From Spongiactinospora sp. TRM90649 (GTDB lineage: Bacteria > Actinomycetota > Actinomycetes > Streptosporangiales > Streptosporangiaceae), in assembly GCF_029382225.1 (NCBI RefSeq), contig NZ_JARLTC010000024.1:1-64000 (forward strand): 64,000 nucleotides of DNA, in the 5' to 3' direction. Below are positions 53,007 through 61,489 of this stretch, one piece after another. A program made the translations under genes and the position numbers. The stretch's first letter is position 1, and every line of letters starts with the position of its first letter. The notes under the pieces are model-generated. The model did not search any database, was not told where the DNA came from, and saw nothing but the letters and a program-made list of their open reading frames with translations.

Positions 53007-54779
53007 TCATGATCGGGCCGCCGAGACCCAGGAGGCGTGCAGGTCGGCGTAGACGCCCGGGGTGGCCACCAGCTCGCTGTGCGGGCCGCGCTGGACGATC
53101 CGCCCCTGGTCGAAGACGAGGACCTCGTCGGCGGCCTCGGCGGTGGACAGCCGGTGGGCGATCGACACCGCGGTACGGCCGCGCGTGACGCTCTCCAGCG
53201 CCCGCGCCAGGCGCACCTCGGTGGCCGGGTCCACGGCGGAGGTGGCCTCGTCCAGCAGCAGCAGGTCGGGGTCGGCCAGGTAGGCGCGGGCCAGGGCGAC
53301 GAGCTGCCGCTCCCCCGCCGACAGCGACTCGCCGCGCTGGCCCACGGGGGTGTCCAAGCCTGCGGGCAGGCCGTCCAGCCAGTCGGTCAGGCCGAGTTCG
53401 CCGAGCGCGCGGTGGATCTCGGCGTCGGTGGCGGCGGGCCTGCCGTACCGGATGTTGTCGGCGAGGGTGCCGTCGAACAGGAAGCCGTCCTGCGGGACCA
53501 TCACGATGCGCTCGCGCAGCGAGGAGAAGGCCAGTTCCCGCAGGTCGTGTCCGTCCACGAGAACCCTGCCGGAGGCCGGGTCCATGAGGCGCGTCAGCAG
53601 CTTGGCGAAGGTCGTCTTGCCCGACCCGGTCTCGCCCACCACGGCGACGCGCGAGCGGGGCGGGATGTCCACGGAGACGTCGCGGAGCACCGGCTTGCCG
53701 CCCGGGTAGGCGAAGCCGACCTCCTCGAAGGAGATCGAGATCGACCCGCGCGGCAGGGTCATGCCGTCGTCCCCGGGGTCGGCCACGTCGGGCGGGGTGT
53801 CCAGGACGCCGAGGATGCGCCGCCAGCCGGCGATCGCGTTCTGCGCCTCGTTGAGGACCTCGGTGGCCATCTGCAACGGCGAGAAGAACAGGGTGATCAG
53901 GAACAGGAAGGCGATCAGCTCGCCCCGCATGATGTCGCCGTCCATACCGAGCCGGACGCCGAGCAGCACCACGCCGGCGATGGCCAGTGCCCCGACGATC
54001 TCGGTGAGCGGGAAGACGAATCCGACGATCTTCTGGGCGCGGGTCTGCGCGGCCCGGGTCGATTCGATCGCCTCGTCCACCTTCGTGGCGGTGCGCTCCT
54101 CGGCGCTGTGGGCGCGGATGACGCCCGCGCCGACGACCGCCTCGCCGATGCCGCCGAGCATGTCGCCGGTCCGCTCCCGCACGCGGGTGTAGGCGGCCGA
54201 CAGCCAGCGCTGGAAGCGCGGCAGGGCCACGAGCAGCGGCGCGAAGGTGGCCCAGACGAGCAGGGTGAGCTGCCAGGAGTAGATGAACATGAGCACGCTG
54301 GCGACCAGGATCTGGCCCAGCGCGACGATGATCATCAGCCCGCCCCACTGCATGAAGTTGCTGATCTGGTCCACGTCGCCGGTCACCCGCGAGACCAGCG
54401 CGCCGCGCCGCTCGGTGTTCTGGGTGAGCACCGACAGGTCGTGGACGTGGCGGAAGCCGCGTACCCGCAGGGTGGCGAGCGAGGACTCGGTCCGCTTGTA
54501 GAGGCGGACGTTCATGAGGTAGGCCGCGACGGCGGTCAGCACCACGGCGGCGGCGCACACCAGGACGGCCGTGCGGATGTACGGCAGGTCGGGCACCGCG
54601 TCGCGCAGGCCGTTGTCGATGGTCTGCTGCACCGCGATGGGCACGATGACCTTGCCGAGCGTGGCGAGCACGGCGAGCGCCAGGGTGCCCGCCAGTCCCT
54701 TGCGGAACTCCGGGGTCAGTGAGAGGCCGTGCCGGACCGTGGCGAGCGCGGAACGCTCGACTCCTTGCAGCGCGCTCAC
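53007..54779 (-). CDS. ABC exporter half-transporter B (canonical Walker B)
   Basis: A 590-residue fused permease-ATPase. Six membrane helices (about 20-320) precede the nucleotide-binding domain with Walker A GETGSGKTTF, signature LSAGERQ (not LSGGQ), Walker B LLLLDEATSAVDP and switch His in SIAHRLST. The normal catalytic Glu together with the altered signature is the mark of one half of a heterodimeric exporter with one weak ATP site. It is coupled to the other half by a GTGA overlap. Substrate unknown, perhaps a drug or lipid. Confidence 0.93.
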   Translation of the reverse strand: MSALQGVERSALATVRHGLSLTPEFRKGLAGTLALAVLATLGKVIVPIAVQQTIDNGLRDAVPDLPYIRTAVLVCAAAVVLTAVAAYLMNVRLYKRTESSLATLRVRGFRHVHDLSVLTQNTERRGALVSRVTGDVDQISNFMQWGGLMIIVALGQILVASVLMFIYSWQLTLLVWATFAPLLVALPRFQRWLSAAYTRVRERTGDMLGGIGEAVVGAGVIRAHSAEERTATKVDEAIESTRAAQTRAQKIVGFVFPLTEIVGALAIAGVVLLGVRLGMDGDIMRGELIAFLFLITLFFSPLQMATEVLNEAQNAIAGWRRILGVLDTPPDVADPGDDGMTLPRGSISISFEEVGFAYPGGKPVLRDVSVDIPPRSRVAVVGETGSGKTTFAKLLTRLMDPASGRVLVDGHDLRELAFSSLRERIVMVPQDGFLFDGTLADNIRYGRPAATDAEIHRALGELGLTDWLDGLPAGLDTPVGQRGESLSAGERQLVALARAYLADPDLLLLDEATSAVDPATEVRLARALESVTRGRTAVSIAHRLSTAEAADEVLVFDQGRIVQRGPHSELVATPGVYADLHASWVSAARS

Positions 54780-56620
54780 GCGGAGACCTCCTCGGGGTCG
54801 GTGAGACCGTCGCCGGCGGCGGCGCCGGGGGGTGGCGGCTCGGCGGCCATGCGCTCGGCCTCCTCGCGCTGGTAGGCGGTGACGAGTTCGCGGTATCCGG
54901 GGCAGTGCACGATCAGGTCGGCGTGGGTGCCCTGGTCGGCGACGCGGCCGTGTTCCAGGTAGACGACCTCGTCGGCGAGGGCGATGGTGGCCATCCGGTA
55001 GGCGACCACGACGACGGTGGCGGCCTCGGCGGCGTCCCGCAGGCCGTACAGGATCCTGGCCTCGACCTGGGGGTCCACGCTGGAGGTGGCGTCGTCGAGG
55101 ATGAGCAGCCGGGGACGGCGGGCGAGCGCGCGGGCCAGGGCCAGGCGCTGACGCTGGCCGCCGGACAGGGTGGCGCCGCGCTCCCCTACGCGGGTGTCGA
55201 GTCCCTCCGCCAGGCCGCTGACGAACCCGTCGGCCTGGGCGAGCCGGAGCGCGGCCCAGACGTCCTCGTCGGGGATCGGCAGGCCGAGGGTGATGTTGCC
55301 GCGCACGGTGTCGTCGAAGAGGAACGTCTGCTGGGGCACGAGCGTCGCCACCCGGCTGATCTCGCCCCTGGCGGCGTCACGCAGGTCGGTGCCGTCCAGG
55401 CGGACGGCGCCCCGCGCGGGGTCCACGAGCCGCACCAGCGTCTGGGCGAGGGTGGACTTGCCGGAGCCCGTGGGGCCCACCAGGGCGACGGTACGGCCCG
55501 CCGGGACTTCGAAGGTGACGTCCCGCAGGACGGGCGCGTCGGTGTAGGCGTAGTCGAGCCCCTGGACCTCCAGGCGGGCGGGCGCGTCCGCGCCGGGGAA
55601 GGTGGCGGTGCCGTACTCCATGGCGCCGCTCGCCTCCAGCACGTCCTGCACCCGGCGCCAGCCGACGACGCTGCGCGGCAGTTCGGCCAGCACCCATCCG
55701 AGGGCCCTGATCGGGAAGGCGAGCAGGGTGAACAGGTAGGCCACCTGGACCAGCACCCCGGCGCTGATCGCGCCGGACTCCAGCCGCATCGCGCCGACCA
55801 GCAGCACCGCGAGCACGCCCAGGGTGGGCAGCGCCTCCAGCATCGGGTCGAACAGGCCGCGGACGCGGCCCACCGCGACGTTGGCGTCGCGCAGGGCTCG
55901 TGCCCTGGCCTGGAAGCGCTCGGTCTCCAGGTCCTCACGGCCGAGCGTCTTGACCACCAGGGCGCCGTCGAAGCTCTCGTGGGCGATCTCGCTGACCTCG
56001 GCCCGCAGTTGCTGGGCGCGGGTGACCAGCGGGCTGAGCCGCCGCTGGTAGATCAGGTTCAGCACGGCGATGGCCGGGAAGATCAGGAAGCCGACGACGG
56101 CCAGGGCGAGGTCGGTGAAGACCATGGCCACGGCGGCGGTGATCAACATGACGATCACGCCGACGGCCATGGGCAACGGGGCGAGGGGCGCCCACGCGGC
56201 CTCGGCGTCGGAGCTGGCGTTGGACAGCAGTTGCCCAGTGGGGTGGCGGTGGTGCCACGACAGCGGGAGCCGCAGGTACTGCCGGGTGACGCCGCGGCGT
56301 GAGCGGGCCTGCATGCGGTACTGCATGACGCCCGCCAGGATGCGGCGCCCGCCCACGCCCAGTGCCTTCAGCAGGGCGGTGCCGAGGATCAGCAGCACCC
56401 CGGTGGCGACCGCGCCGTCGGCCACGCGGCCGTCGGCGAAGGCGTCGAAGACGACGTGCTCGGTGGCCCAGCCGAGAGCCCACGCGGAGGCGACGGTCAT
56501 CGCCCCGTAGAGGGCGCTGGCGAGGACCGCCATGGTGAAGACGACCGGCTCGGAGCGGACGGCCACCCAGAGCACGTAGAGCCCCTGCCGCATGATGGCT
56601 GAGGTGACCTTGCTCGCCAC
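54776..56620 (-). CDS. ABC exporter half-transporter A (degenerate Walker B)
   Basis: A 614-residue fused permease-ATPase. The membrane domain has six helices (about 20-330). The ATPase carries Walker A GPTGSGKSTLAQ, a full signature LSGGQRQRLALARAL, but Walker B ends LLILDDATSSVD, with Asp in place of the catalytic Glu. The switch His is replaced (VVAYRMAT). Its own Walker site and the altered signature of partner B form the degenerate site. GTG at 56620 with AAAGGA upstream is chosen; the longer frame to 56662 is not supported. Confidence 0.92.
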   Translation of the reverse strand: MASKVTSAIMRQGLYVLWVAVRSEPVVFTMAVLASALYGAMTVASAWALGWATEHVVFDAFADGRVADGAVATGVLLILGTALLKALGVGGRRILAGVMQYRMQARSRRGVTRQYLRLPLSWHHRHPTGQLLSNASSDAEAAWAPLAPLPMAVGVIVMLITAAVAMVFTDLALAVVGFLIFPAIAVLNLIYQRRLSPLVTRAQQLRAEVSEIAHESFDGALVVKTLGREDLETERFQARARALRDANVAVGRVRGLFDPMLEALPTLGVLAVLLVGAMRLESGAISAGVLVQVAYLFTLLAFPIRALGWVLAELPRSVVGWRRVQDVLEASGAMEYGTATFPGADAPARLEVQGLDYAYTDAPVLRDVTFEVPAGRTVALVGPTGSGKSTLAQTLVRLVDPARGAVRLDGTDLRDAARGEISRVATLVPQQTFLFDDTVRGNITLGLPIPDEDVWAALRLAQADGFVSGLAEGLDTRVGERGATLSGGQRQRLALARALARRPRLLILDDATSSVDPQVEARILYGLRDAAEAATVVVVAYRMATIALADEVVYLEHGRVADQGTHADLIVHCPGYRELVTAYQREEAERMAAEPPPPGAAAGDGLTDPEEVSA

Positions 56621-56827
56621 GGTTTGGAGTGTCCTTTCGACGGCTGATCGGTTCTTGCACACTTCTTGGCTGAAATTTCCGCCTATCTCACTATCACGGG
56701 GAACCGACAGGTTTATTCCTGACCAAAGCGACGGACTCTCCTGCGACGGGACCGATCGACCCGCTTGTCCGATTCGCCCCGAGTGCCGCTACCAGGGGGT
56801 GGCCGTACGGATTGTTACGATCACCCG

Positions 56828-57460
56828 GTGAACTACGCCCGTACCGAACGCGCCGCGCTCAGCGACCTCCTCGAACGGCTCGGTCCCGACGCGCCGACGC
56901 TGTGCGCGGGCTGGACCACCTTCGACCTGGCCGCCCACCTGGTCCTGCGCGAGCGCCGCCTGGACGCCGCGGGCGGCATCGCGATCAAGGCGCTGGCGCC
57001 CTACACCGCCTCGGTCCAGGAGTCGCTGAAGAAGAAGCACGGCTACGCGGGCCTGATCCGGCTGGTCCGCGAGGGCCCGGGCGGCGTCTACGGCCTCGTC
57101 CCGGGCGCGGACGAGGCCGTCAACGGGGTGGAGTTCTTCGTCCACCACGAGGACGTACGGCGGGCCCAGCCCGGCTGGCAGCCCAGGGAGCTGCCCGATG
57201 GCCAGCAGCGGACACTGTGGAAGCGGCTGGCGCGGATGTCCAGGCTGGTGCTGCGCCGGGCGCCGGTCGGCGTGGTGCTGCACCGGCTGGGCGGCGGCGT
57301 GGCCCTGGGCGGCGACCGCGACGCCCCCCACGTGGAGGTCACCGGCCAGGCCGCCGAGCTGCTGCTGTTCTGCATGGGCCGCCAGGAGCACGCCAGGGTC
57401 GATCTCAGCGGGGACGAGGCCGGCATCGCCCGCCTGAAGGGCACCCACCTGGGCATGTGA
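56828..57460 (+). CDS. TIGR03085-family metal-binding protein (DinB/maleylpyruvate isomerase-like)
   Basis: A 210-residue helical protein: ERAALSDLLERLGPDAPTLCAGWTTFDLAAHLVLRERRLDAA, then NGVEFFVHHEDVRRAQPGW and a C-terminal ELLLFCMGRQEHARVDLSG. The three His/Glu positions suggest a metal site. The reaction is unknown; DinB-type relatives use mycothiol. The start is GTG at 56828. TACGAT seven bases upstream could be a -10 element, so the transcript may be leaderless. Divergent from the ABC exporter. Confidence 0.85.
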   Translation: MNYARTERAALSDLLERLGPDAPTLCAGWTTFDLAAHLVLRERRLDAAGGIAIKALAPYTASVQESLKKKHGYAGLIRLVREGPGGVYGLVPGADEAVNGVEFFVHHEDVRRAQPGWQPRELPDGQQRTLWKRLARMSRLVLRRAPVGVVLHRLGGGVALGGDRDAPHVEVTGQAAELLLFCMGRQEHARVDLSGDEAGIARLKGTHLGM

Positions 57461-57514
57461 CATGCCACCACGCCGTCAAGTGATGTGAGAAACCTCTAAC
57501 CGAGGGATCCGGCA

Positions 57515-57625
57515 CGGGTTAAGGGTCACACCGATCGCCTGCGCGGGTTAAGGTTCGCAGCGACGGGGGTTTCGGGGAGACGGGTCGCGCCAGGGCGACA
57601 CATGACCGAAAGGTTATGATCGCCC
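57515..57625. promoter_or_regulatory. Promoter region with phased repeats and a nested dyad
   Basis: CGGGTTAAGG occurs at 57515-57524 and 57544-57553, 29 bp apart. Downstream, GGGCGA and TCGCCC bound a 33-bp dyad (57593-57625) with an inner ATGACC-GAAA-GGTTAT, overlapping the -10 candidate TATGAT (57615-57620). The small membrane protein starts 74 bp later. Confidence 0.4.
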
Positions 57626-57693
57626 ATGATTTCCGAGAGCAACCCGTCAGAAGCGGGTATATAAGCCAGGGATTGGACTGCAGGAGGCCCCCC

Positions 57694-57858
57694 ATGCAGG
57701 TCAAGAAGGTCCTCACGTACGTGGCCGTGGCGTTCGTGATCTTCTACTTGTTCAGCAGGCCGGCCGAGGCCGCCTCGGCCGTCAACGGAGTGCTCGACGG
57801 CATTGTGAACGGAGCCGATCGACTGGCCACGTTCTTCAGCCAGATCCTTACACCCTGA
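57694..57858 (+). CDS. Small conserved-type membrane protein (54 residues)
   Basis: MQVKKVLTYVAVAFVIF opens a single hydrophobic helix (about 5-20) followed by SRPAEAAS, which could be a signal-peptidase site, and an amphipathic second half (NGVLDGIVNGADRLATFFSQI). AGGAGG eight bases before the ATG at 57694 is a strong start signal. It is not clear whether the helix is cleaved or a permanent anchor. Similar tiny proteins occur in other actinobacteria, from memory of the pattern only. It precedes a glutamine-synthetase-like gene by 91 bp and may be co-expressed. Confidence 0.75.
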   Translation: MQVKKVLTYVAVAFVIFYLFSRPAEAASAVNGVLDGIVNGADRLATFFSQILTP

Positions 57859-57949
57859 GCGGTAATCGCCGCTTTGCTCCGGGAGGGCTCCACGAGCCGC
57901 TCCCTCGGTAGTGCTTTCCCCGAAGACGCCGACGTGTTACGCAGACAGC

Positions 57950-59344
57950 ATGAGAGATCGCGAAAGCGTAACCGAGATCAAGCCGCTCGACCCGGCGGCC
58001 CGTCGGGTCCTTGAGCGCTCCGAGATCGAGGGCATCGAGCTGATCCGCTTCCTCTACGCCGACCACGGCGGCGTGATCCGGGGAAAGGCGGCCTCTCGTG
58101 CACGCCTCGCTCAGCGGCTCGGTACCGGCATCGGTCACACCGTGGCCATGATGGCGATGAACATGCTCGACCAGTTGCAGCCGGTCGAGGGCATGGGTCC
58201 GGTGGGCGAGGTGCGTCTCGTACCCGACCCCGCGACCTTCGTGCCGCTGCCGTACGCTCCGGGCGCGGCGGCCATGCTGTGCGACCTTCGCCTGCCCGAC
58301 GGCTCGCCGTGGGACGCCTGCCCCCGCACCTTCCTGCGCGAGGCGATCGGCGAACTCGACCGCGCGGGCTACACGATGCTCGCCGCCTACGAGCCGGAGT
58401 TCACCCTCGGCAGGCGGCTGCCCGGCGACCCGTTCGACCGCCTCGTCCCCATCGACGACAGCCTGTGCTACGCGGCCATCGGCTTCGACGCCGCCCACGA
58501 CTACACGATCCGGCTGATCAGGTCGCTGGAGACGCAGGGGCTGCGGGTCGAGCACTACCACCCAGAACTCGGGCACGGCCAGCAGGAGCTCTCGATCCGC
58601 CACGCGCCCGCCATGCGGGCCGCCGACAACCAGGTGCTCTACCGCGAGACCGTCCGGAGCACGGCCCTGCGCATGGCCATGTGGGCCTCCCTGGCCCCCA
58701 AGCCGATCGCCGCCCAGGCGGGCAACGGCGCGCACCTGCACCTGTCGCTGTGGGACCGCGAAACCCGCGACAACCTGTTCGCCGACGCCACCGACCCCAA
58801 CGGGCTGTCAGAGCTCGGCTACCGCTTCATCGCGGGCGTGCTCGCGCACCTTCCCGCGCTGGTGGCGCTGACCTGCGGCAGCGTCAACGGCTTCCGCCGT
58901 CTCGCGCCGAGGATGTGGTCCAGCGCCTACACTTGCTACGGTGCCGACAACCGCGAGGCGGCCGTGCGGATCTGCTCCCCGCTGGCGGAGGGATCCGCCA
59001 ACCTGGAGCTCAAGCCGTCCGACTCCTCGGCCAACCCCTACCTGTCGCTCGGGGCGGTCATCCACGCCGGCCTCGACGGCATCCGCCGCGGCCTCGACCC
59101 CGGGGAGGCGGTGAACGTGGATCCCGACACGCTCTCCCCCGGCGAGCGTGCCCGGCTCGGCGTGCACCGCCTGCCGTCCACCCTGGACGAGGCCCTGTCG
59201 GCGCTCGCCGCCGACGAACTGCTCATGGACGCGCTCGGCCCGCTGCGCGGCACGGCCTATCTCGCCGTCAAGCGCTCGGAGGCCGCCGCGTTCGCGGCCG
59301 AGGACCAGGCGTTCGAGCTGTTCCACCACCTGCGCGTGTTCTGA
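57950..59344 (+). CDS. Glutamine synthetase-like gamma-glutamyl ligase
   Basis: A 464-residue type I GS-fold enzyme. Catalytic elements are YEPEFTLG (metal Glu pair), NGAHLHLSLW (ammonium/metal His), GADNREAAVRI (ATP and glutamate Arg) and LELKPSDSSANPYLSLG, where Lys replaces the usual Arg of ExRxPD. Lacks the adenylylation Tyr block typical of GlnA1. Such paralogues ligate glutamate to amines (polyamines, ethanolamine) instead of ammonia; which one is not readable. The start at 57950 (MRDRESV) is preferred over a 13-codon longer frame. Convergent with the small lipoprotein. Confidence 0.88.
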   Translation: MRDRESVTEIKPLDPAARRVLERSEIEGIELIRFLYADHGGVIRGKAASRARLAQRLGTGIGHTVAMMAMNMLDQLQPVEGMGPVGEVRLVPDPATFVPLPYAPGAAAMLCDLRLPDGSPWDACPRTFLREAIGELDRAGYTMLAAYEPEFTLGRRLPGDPFDRLVPIDDSLCYAAIGFDAAHDYTIRLIRSLETQGLRVEHYHPELGHGQQELSIRHAPAMRAADNQVLYRETVRSTALRMAMWASLAPKPIAAQAGNGAHLHLSLWDRETRDNLFADATDPNGLSELGYRFIAGVLAHLPALVALTCGSVNGFRRLAPRMWSSAYTCYGADNREAAVRICSPLAEGSANLELKPSDSSANPYLSLGAVIHAGLDGIRRGLDPGEAVNVDPDTLSPGERARLGVHRLPSTLDEALSALAADELLMDALGPLRGTAYLAVKRSEAAAFAAEDQAFELFHHLRVF

Positions 59345-59356
59345 TCGCGCCGTCCG

Positions 59357-59378
59357 GCGGCGGGCCCGCGCCCGCCGC
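59357..59378. terminator. Hairpin between GS-like gene and the small lipoprotein
   Basis: GCGGCGGGC and GCCCGCCGC pair over 9 bp around CCGC, 12 bp after the GS-like stop and 26 bp from the lipoprotein stop on the other strand. No U-tract. Confidence 0.5.
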
Positions 59379-59404
59379 GGACATTGGACGGCTCAGCGGG
59401 CGGC

Positions 59405-59578
59405 TCAGTCGTCGCCCTGATCGTCGCCGCCCTGGTCGTCATCGGTCTGCACCACGCCCGGGGCGTCGTCGTCGCGTCCGCCGTCGTCATCGCCACCGCC
59501 GCACGCGCCGATCAGCCCGAGCACGCCCACCATGGCCGCCGCCGCGAAGGTCGCCTTCCCGTCGGTCCTGCCTCTCAT
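59405..59578 (-). CDS. Small Asp-rich lipoprotein (57 residues)
   Basis: An unlisted short gene. TAGGAGGAAG ends two bases before the ATG at 59578. The product has a basic start (MRGRTDGK), a hydrophobic core and the lipobox LIGAC (Cys26). The mature 31 residues are almost only Gly, Asp and Gln (GGGDDDGGRDDD and similar runs). It would be a membrane-anchored acidic patch, perhaps binding Ca2+ or other cations. It lies 120 bp downstream of the two-component operon on the same strand, so it may share its control. Perfect ribosome binding site, lipobox and codon use make it convincing despite its length. Confidence 0.75.
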   Translation of the reverse strand: MRGRTDGKATFAAAAMVGVLGLIGACGGGDDDGGRDDDAPGVVQTDDDQGGDDQGDD

Positions 59579-59698
59579 CGCTTCCTCCTAGCTCCGTGCC
59601 GTTTCCCCGGGCGCCCAGGGCATCTCAACTTTCCGGGAAGACGTCGATCAAACGCCGGATCACGCGCCCGGATCACTCGGTCGGATCACTCGGTCGGA

Positions 59699-60391
59699 TC
59701 ACTCGGCGGCGAAGGAGCGATACTCGCCGACCTCGTCGGGGCTGATCAGCCCGTCCTGGATGGCACGGGCCAGCAGCGCGGCCTTGGTCGGGGCGGGGCG
59801 GCCGATCTTGGCGTACTTGACGCGGGCGCGGTCGATGTACTGGCGGACCGTCGCCTCGCTGATGCCCATCCGGCGGGCCACCGACGCCTTGGACATCGAC
59901 TGGAACCACAGCAGCAGCGCGCGGTGCTCGCGCTCGGAGAAGCGCGGCCGCTGCGGGCGGGCGTCGGCGATCAGGGCGTGCGCCATCGTCGGCGTCACGT
60001 ACGGCAGGTCGCCCGCCACCGCCACGATGGTCTCCACGCAGTGGTCGGCGCTCTCGTGCTTGGCGATGAACGCCGACGCGCCCGCGTCGAGCACGGAGAG
60101 CACCGTCTCCGGCTCGCGGTGGCCGGAGAATACGACCACCCTGCGCCCGTCGGCGCACAGCCCGGCCACCCGATCGGTGATCATGACGCCGTTGAGCTCC
60201 AGGTCGAGCAGCAGCACGTCGGCCGTCGCGCCCGGCCCGGACAGCACCGCCTCGATCGTGTCGCCACCGGCGACCAGGCGCACCCGCTGCTCCGGGTCGC
60301 GGGTCAGCCACAGCCGGATCCCGTCGATGGTCACCGGGTGGTCCTCGACCACGGCAAGGGTCACCGGCCTGGCCAGCGGCTCTGGATCCAC
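59699..60391 (-). CDS. LuxR/NarL-family response regulator
   Basis: A 230-residue regulator. The receiver domain has acidic Glu16-Asp17 (VVEDHPV), phospho-acceptor Asp63 (VLLLDLEL), Ser in VVFSGH and Lys in IAKHES. The C-terminal HTH is LuxR-type (RFSEREHRALLLWFQSMSKASVARRMGISEATVRQYIDRARVKYAKIGR). GGGAGGGAAG upstream supports GTG at 60391. The gene starts inside the last 31 bp of the degenerate kinase gene. Output promoter unknown. Confidence 0.9.
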   Translation of the reverse strand: MDPEPLARPVTLAVVEDHPVTIDGIRLWLTRDPEQRVRLVAGGDTIEAVLSGPGATADVLLLDLELNGVMITDRVAGLCADGRRVVVFSGHREPETVLSVLDAGASAFIAKHESADHCVETIVAVAGDLPYVTPTMAHALIADARPQRPRFSEREHRALLLWFQSMSKASVARRMGISEATVRQYIDRARVKYAKIGRPAPTKAALLARAIQDGLISPDEVGEYRSFAAE

Positions 60392-61476
60392 AGCGATCTT
60401 CCCTCCCTCTGCTGGGTAACCTCGACACCGTGACCGCAGGGGGCCACGGTGAGGTCGTCGGTGTCGGCGACCACGCTGACGATGACCTCCTCCGGTGTCG
60501 CGTAGACGGTGACCCGTGCGTCGCCGCGCGCGCCCCGCAGCGCGAGCGAGGGGGCCGCGGTGAGCGCCTGGCACACGCCAGGGGGCAGTTCGGGGATGGT
60601 GCCGACCGGCGGCTCCATGGCGACCATGACGTCGCGCCGCTCGGCGTCGAGCACCTGGGCGCGCAACTCGGCCAGCAGCGGATCGGGCACGTCGTCGGTC
60701 TCGGAGATGAGCCGCCGCAGGCGGGCGGCCCCGGCGGCGCACTCGCGGCGGATCCGCTCGTCGGCCGGGTCGGCGCCGGAGGCGAGCGCGGTCAGCAGGT
60801 CGGCGGCGGCCAGGCGGACGGCCTCGTAGCGCCGCAGCCGGTCGGCGTGCACCTGCTCGGCGATCTCCCTGGCCGCCTCGATCCGGGCCTGCTCGGCGGA
60901 CCGCTCGGCGGCCAGCCTGGCGGAGAACACCAGCGCGTGCCCGCCGACGCTGGCGCCGACCTGGAGGGTCACGCCGCCGAAGAACACCATCAGGAACAGC
61001 GCGAGCGAGACCCGGTCGAGCGTCCCGGTCAGCGCCATCCCGGCGACGGTGATCAGGCCGTTCAGCGCCAGGAACACGACCAGTTCCCGCATGTGCCGCT
61101 CGCGGCGCCAGAACAGGGTCAGCCCGAGCCAGCCGACCGAGCCCCAGCCCCAGTCGGCCAGCCCGACCAGCTCGGCGGGCGGGCAGGCGGCGATCACCCC
61201 GACGTTCACGGCCATCGCCCCCGCGGCGTATCCCCACACTCCGCGGATCGGGTGCTCGGAGCGGATCAGGGCCACGGCGGCGGCGACGCCGATGGCCAGG
61301 TAGACCAGCCAGGCCGCGGCCACGAGCAGCGGCAGCCGGTAGACCTCCAGGCTCAGCACGGTGACGGTCAGGTCGTAGCCGATGTGCCAGCAGGCGCCGA
61401 TCAGGATGGAGGCGAAGATCGCGCCGCGCGCGTAGCGCTGGGCGACGAGGATCGCCGGGTCGTCGCTCACGCGCAC
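60361..61476 (-). CDS. Degenerate sensor histidine kinase-like membrane protein
   Basis: A 371-residue protein with six to eight membrane helices (about 15-175), a coiled helix (about 180-215), and an ATPase-like C-terminus. Where kinases have a phospho-acceptor motif it has VHADRLRRYEAV. The N-box is missing: the matching segment PPGVCQALTAAPSLALRGARGD lacks the Asn, and the later strand VVADTDDLTVA lacks the G1 DxGxG motif. It therefore probably cannot bind ATP and may act as a sensor or partner for the intact kinase next to it. It ends overlapping the regulator gene. Confidence 0.8.
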   Translation of the reverse strand: MRVSDDPAILVAQRYARGAIFASILIGACWHIGYDLTVTVLSLEVYRLPLLVAAAWLVYLAIGVAAAVALIRSEHPIRGVWGYAAGAMAVNVGVIAACPPAELVGLADWGWGSVGWLGLTLFWRRERHMRELVVFLALNGLITVAGMALTGTLDRVSLALFLMVFFGGVTLQVGASVGGHALVFSARLAAERSAEQARIEAAREIAEQVHADRLRRYEAVRLAAADLLTALASGADPADERIRRECAAGAARLRRLISETDDVPDPLLAELRAQVLDAERRDVMVAMEPPVGTIPELPPGVCQALTAAPSLALRGARGDARVTVYATPEEVIVSVVADTDDLTVAPCGHGVEVTQQREGRSLWIQSRWPGR

Positions 61477-61489
61477 CGCCGCCTGCCGT

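Noticed and set aside
57452..57466. Palindrome GGCATGT-G-ACATGCC over the TIGR03085 stop codon
   Set aside because: A one-base loop cannot form an RNA hairpin, and its position at the gene end gives no regulatory context.
57650..57665. GGGTAT as a stress-sigma -10 element before the small membrane protein
   Set aside because: No GTTT-like -35 element lies at the required 14-16 bp spacing.
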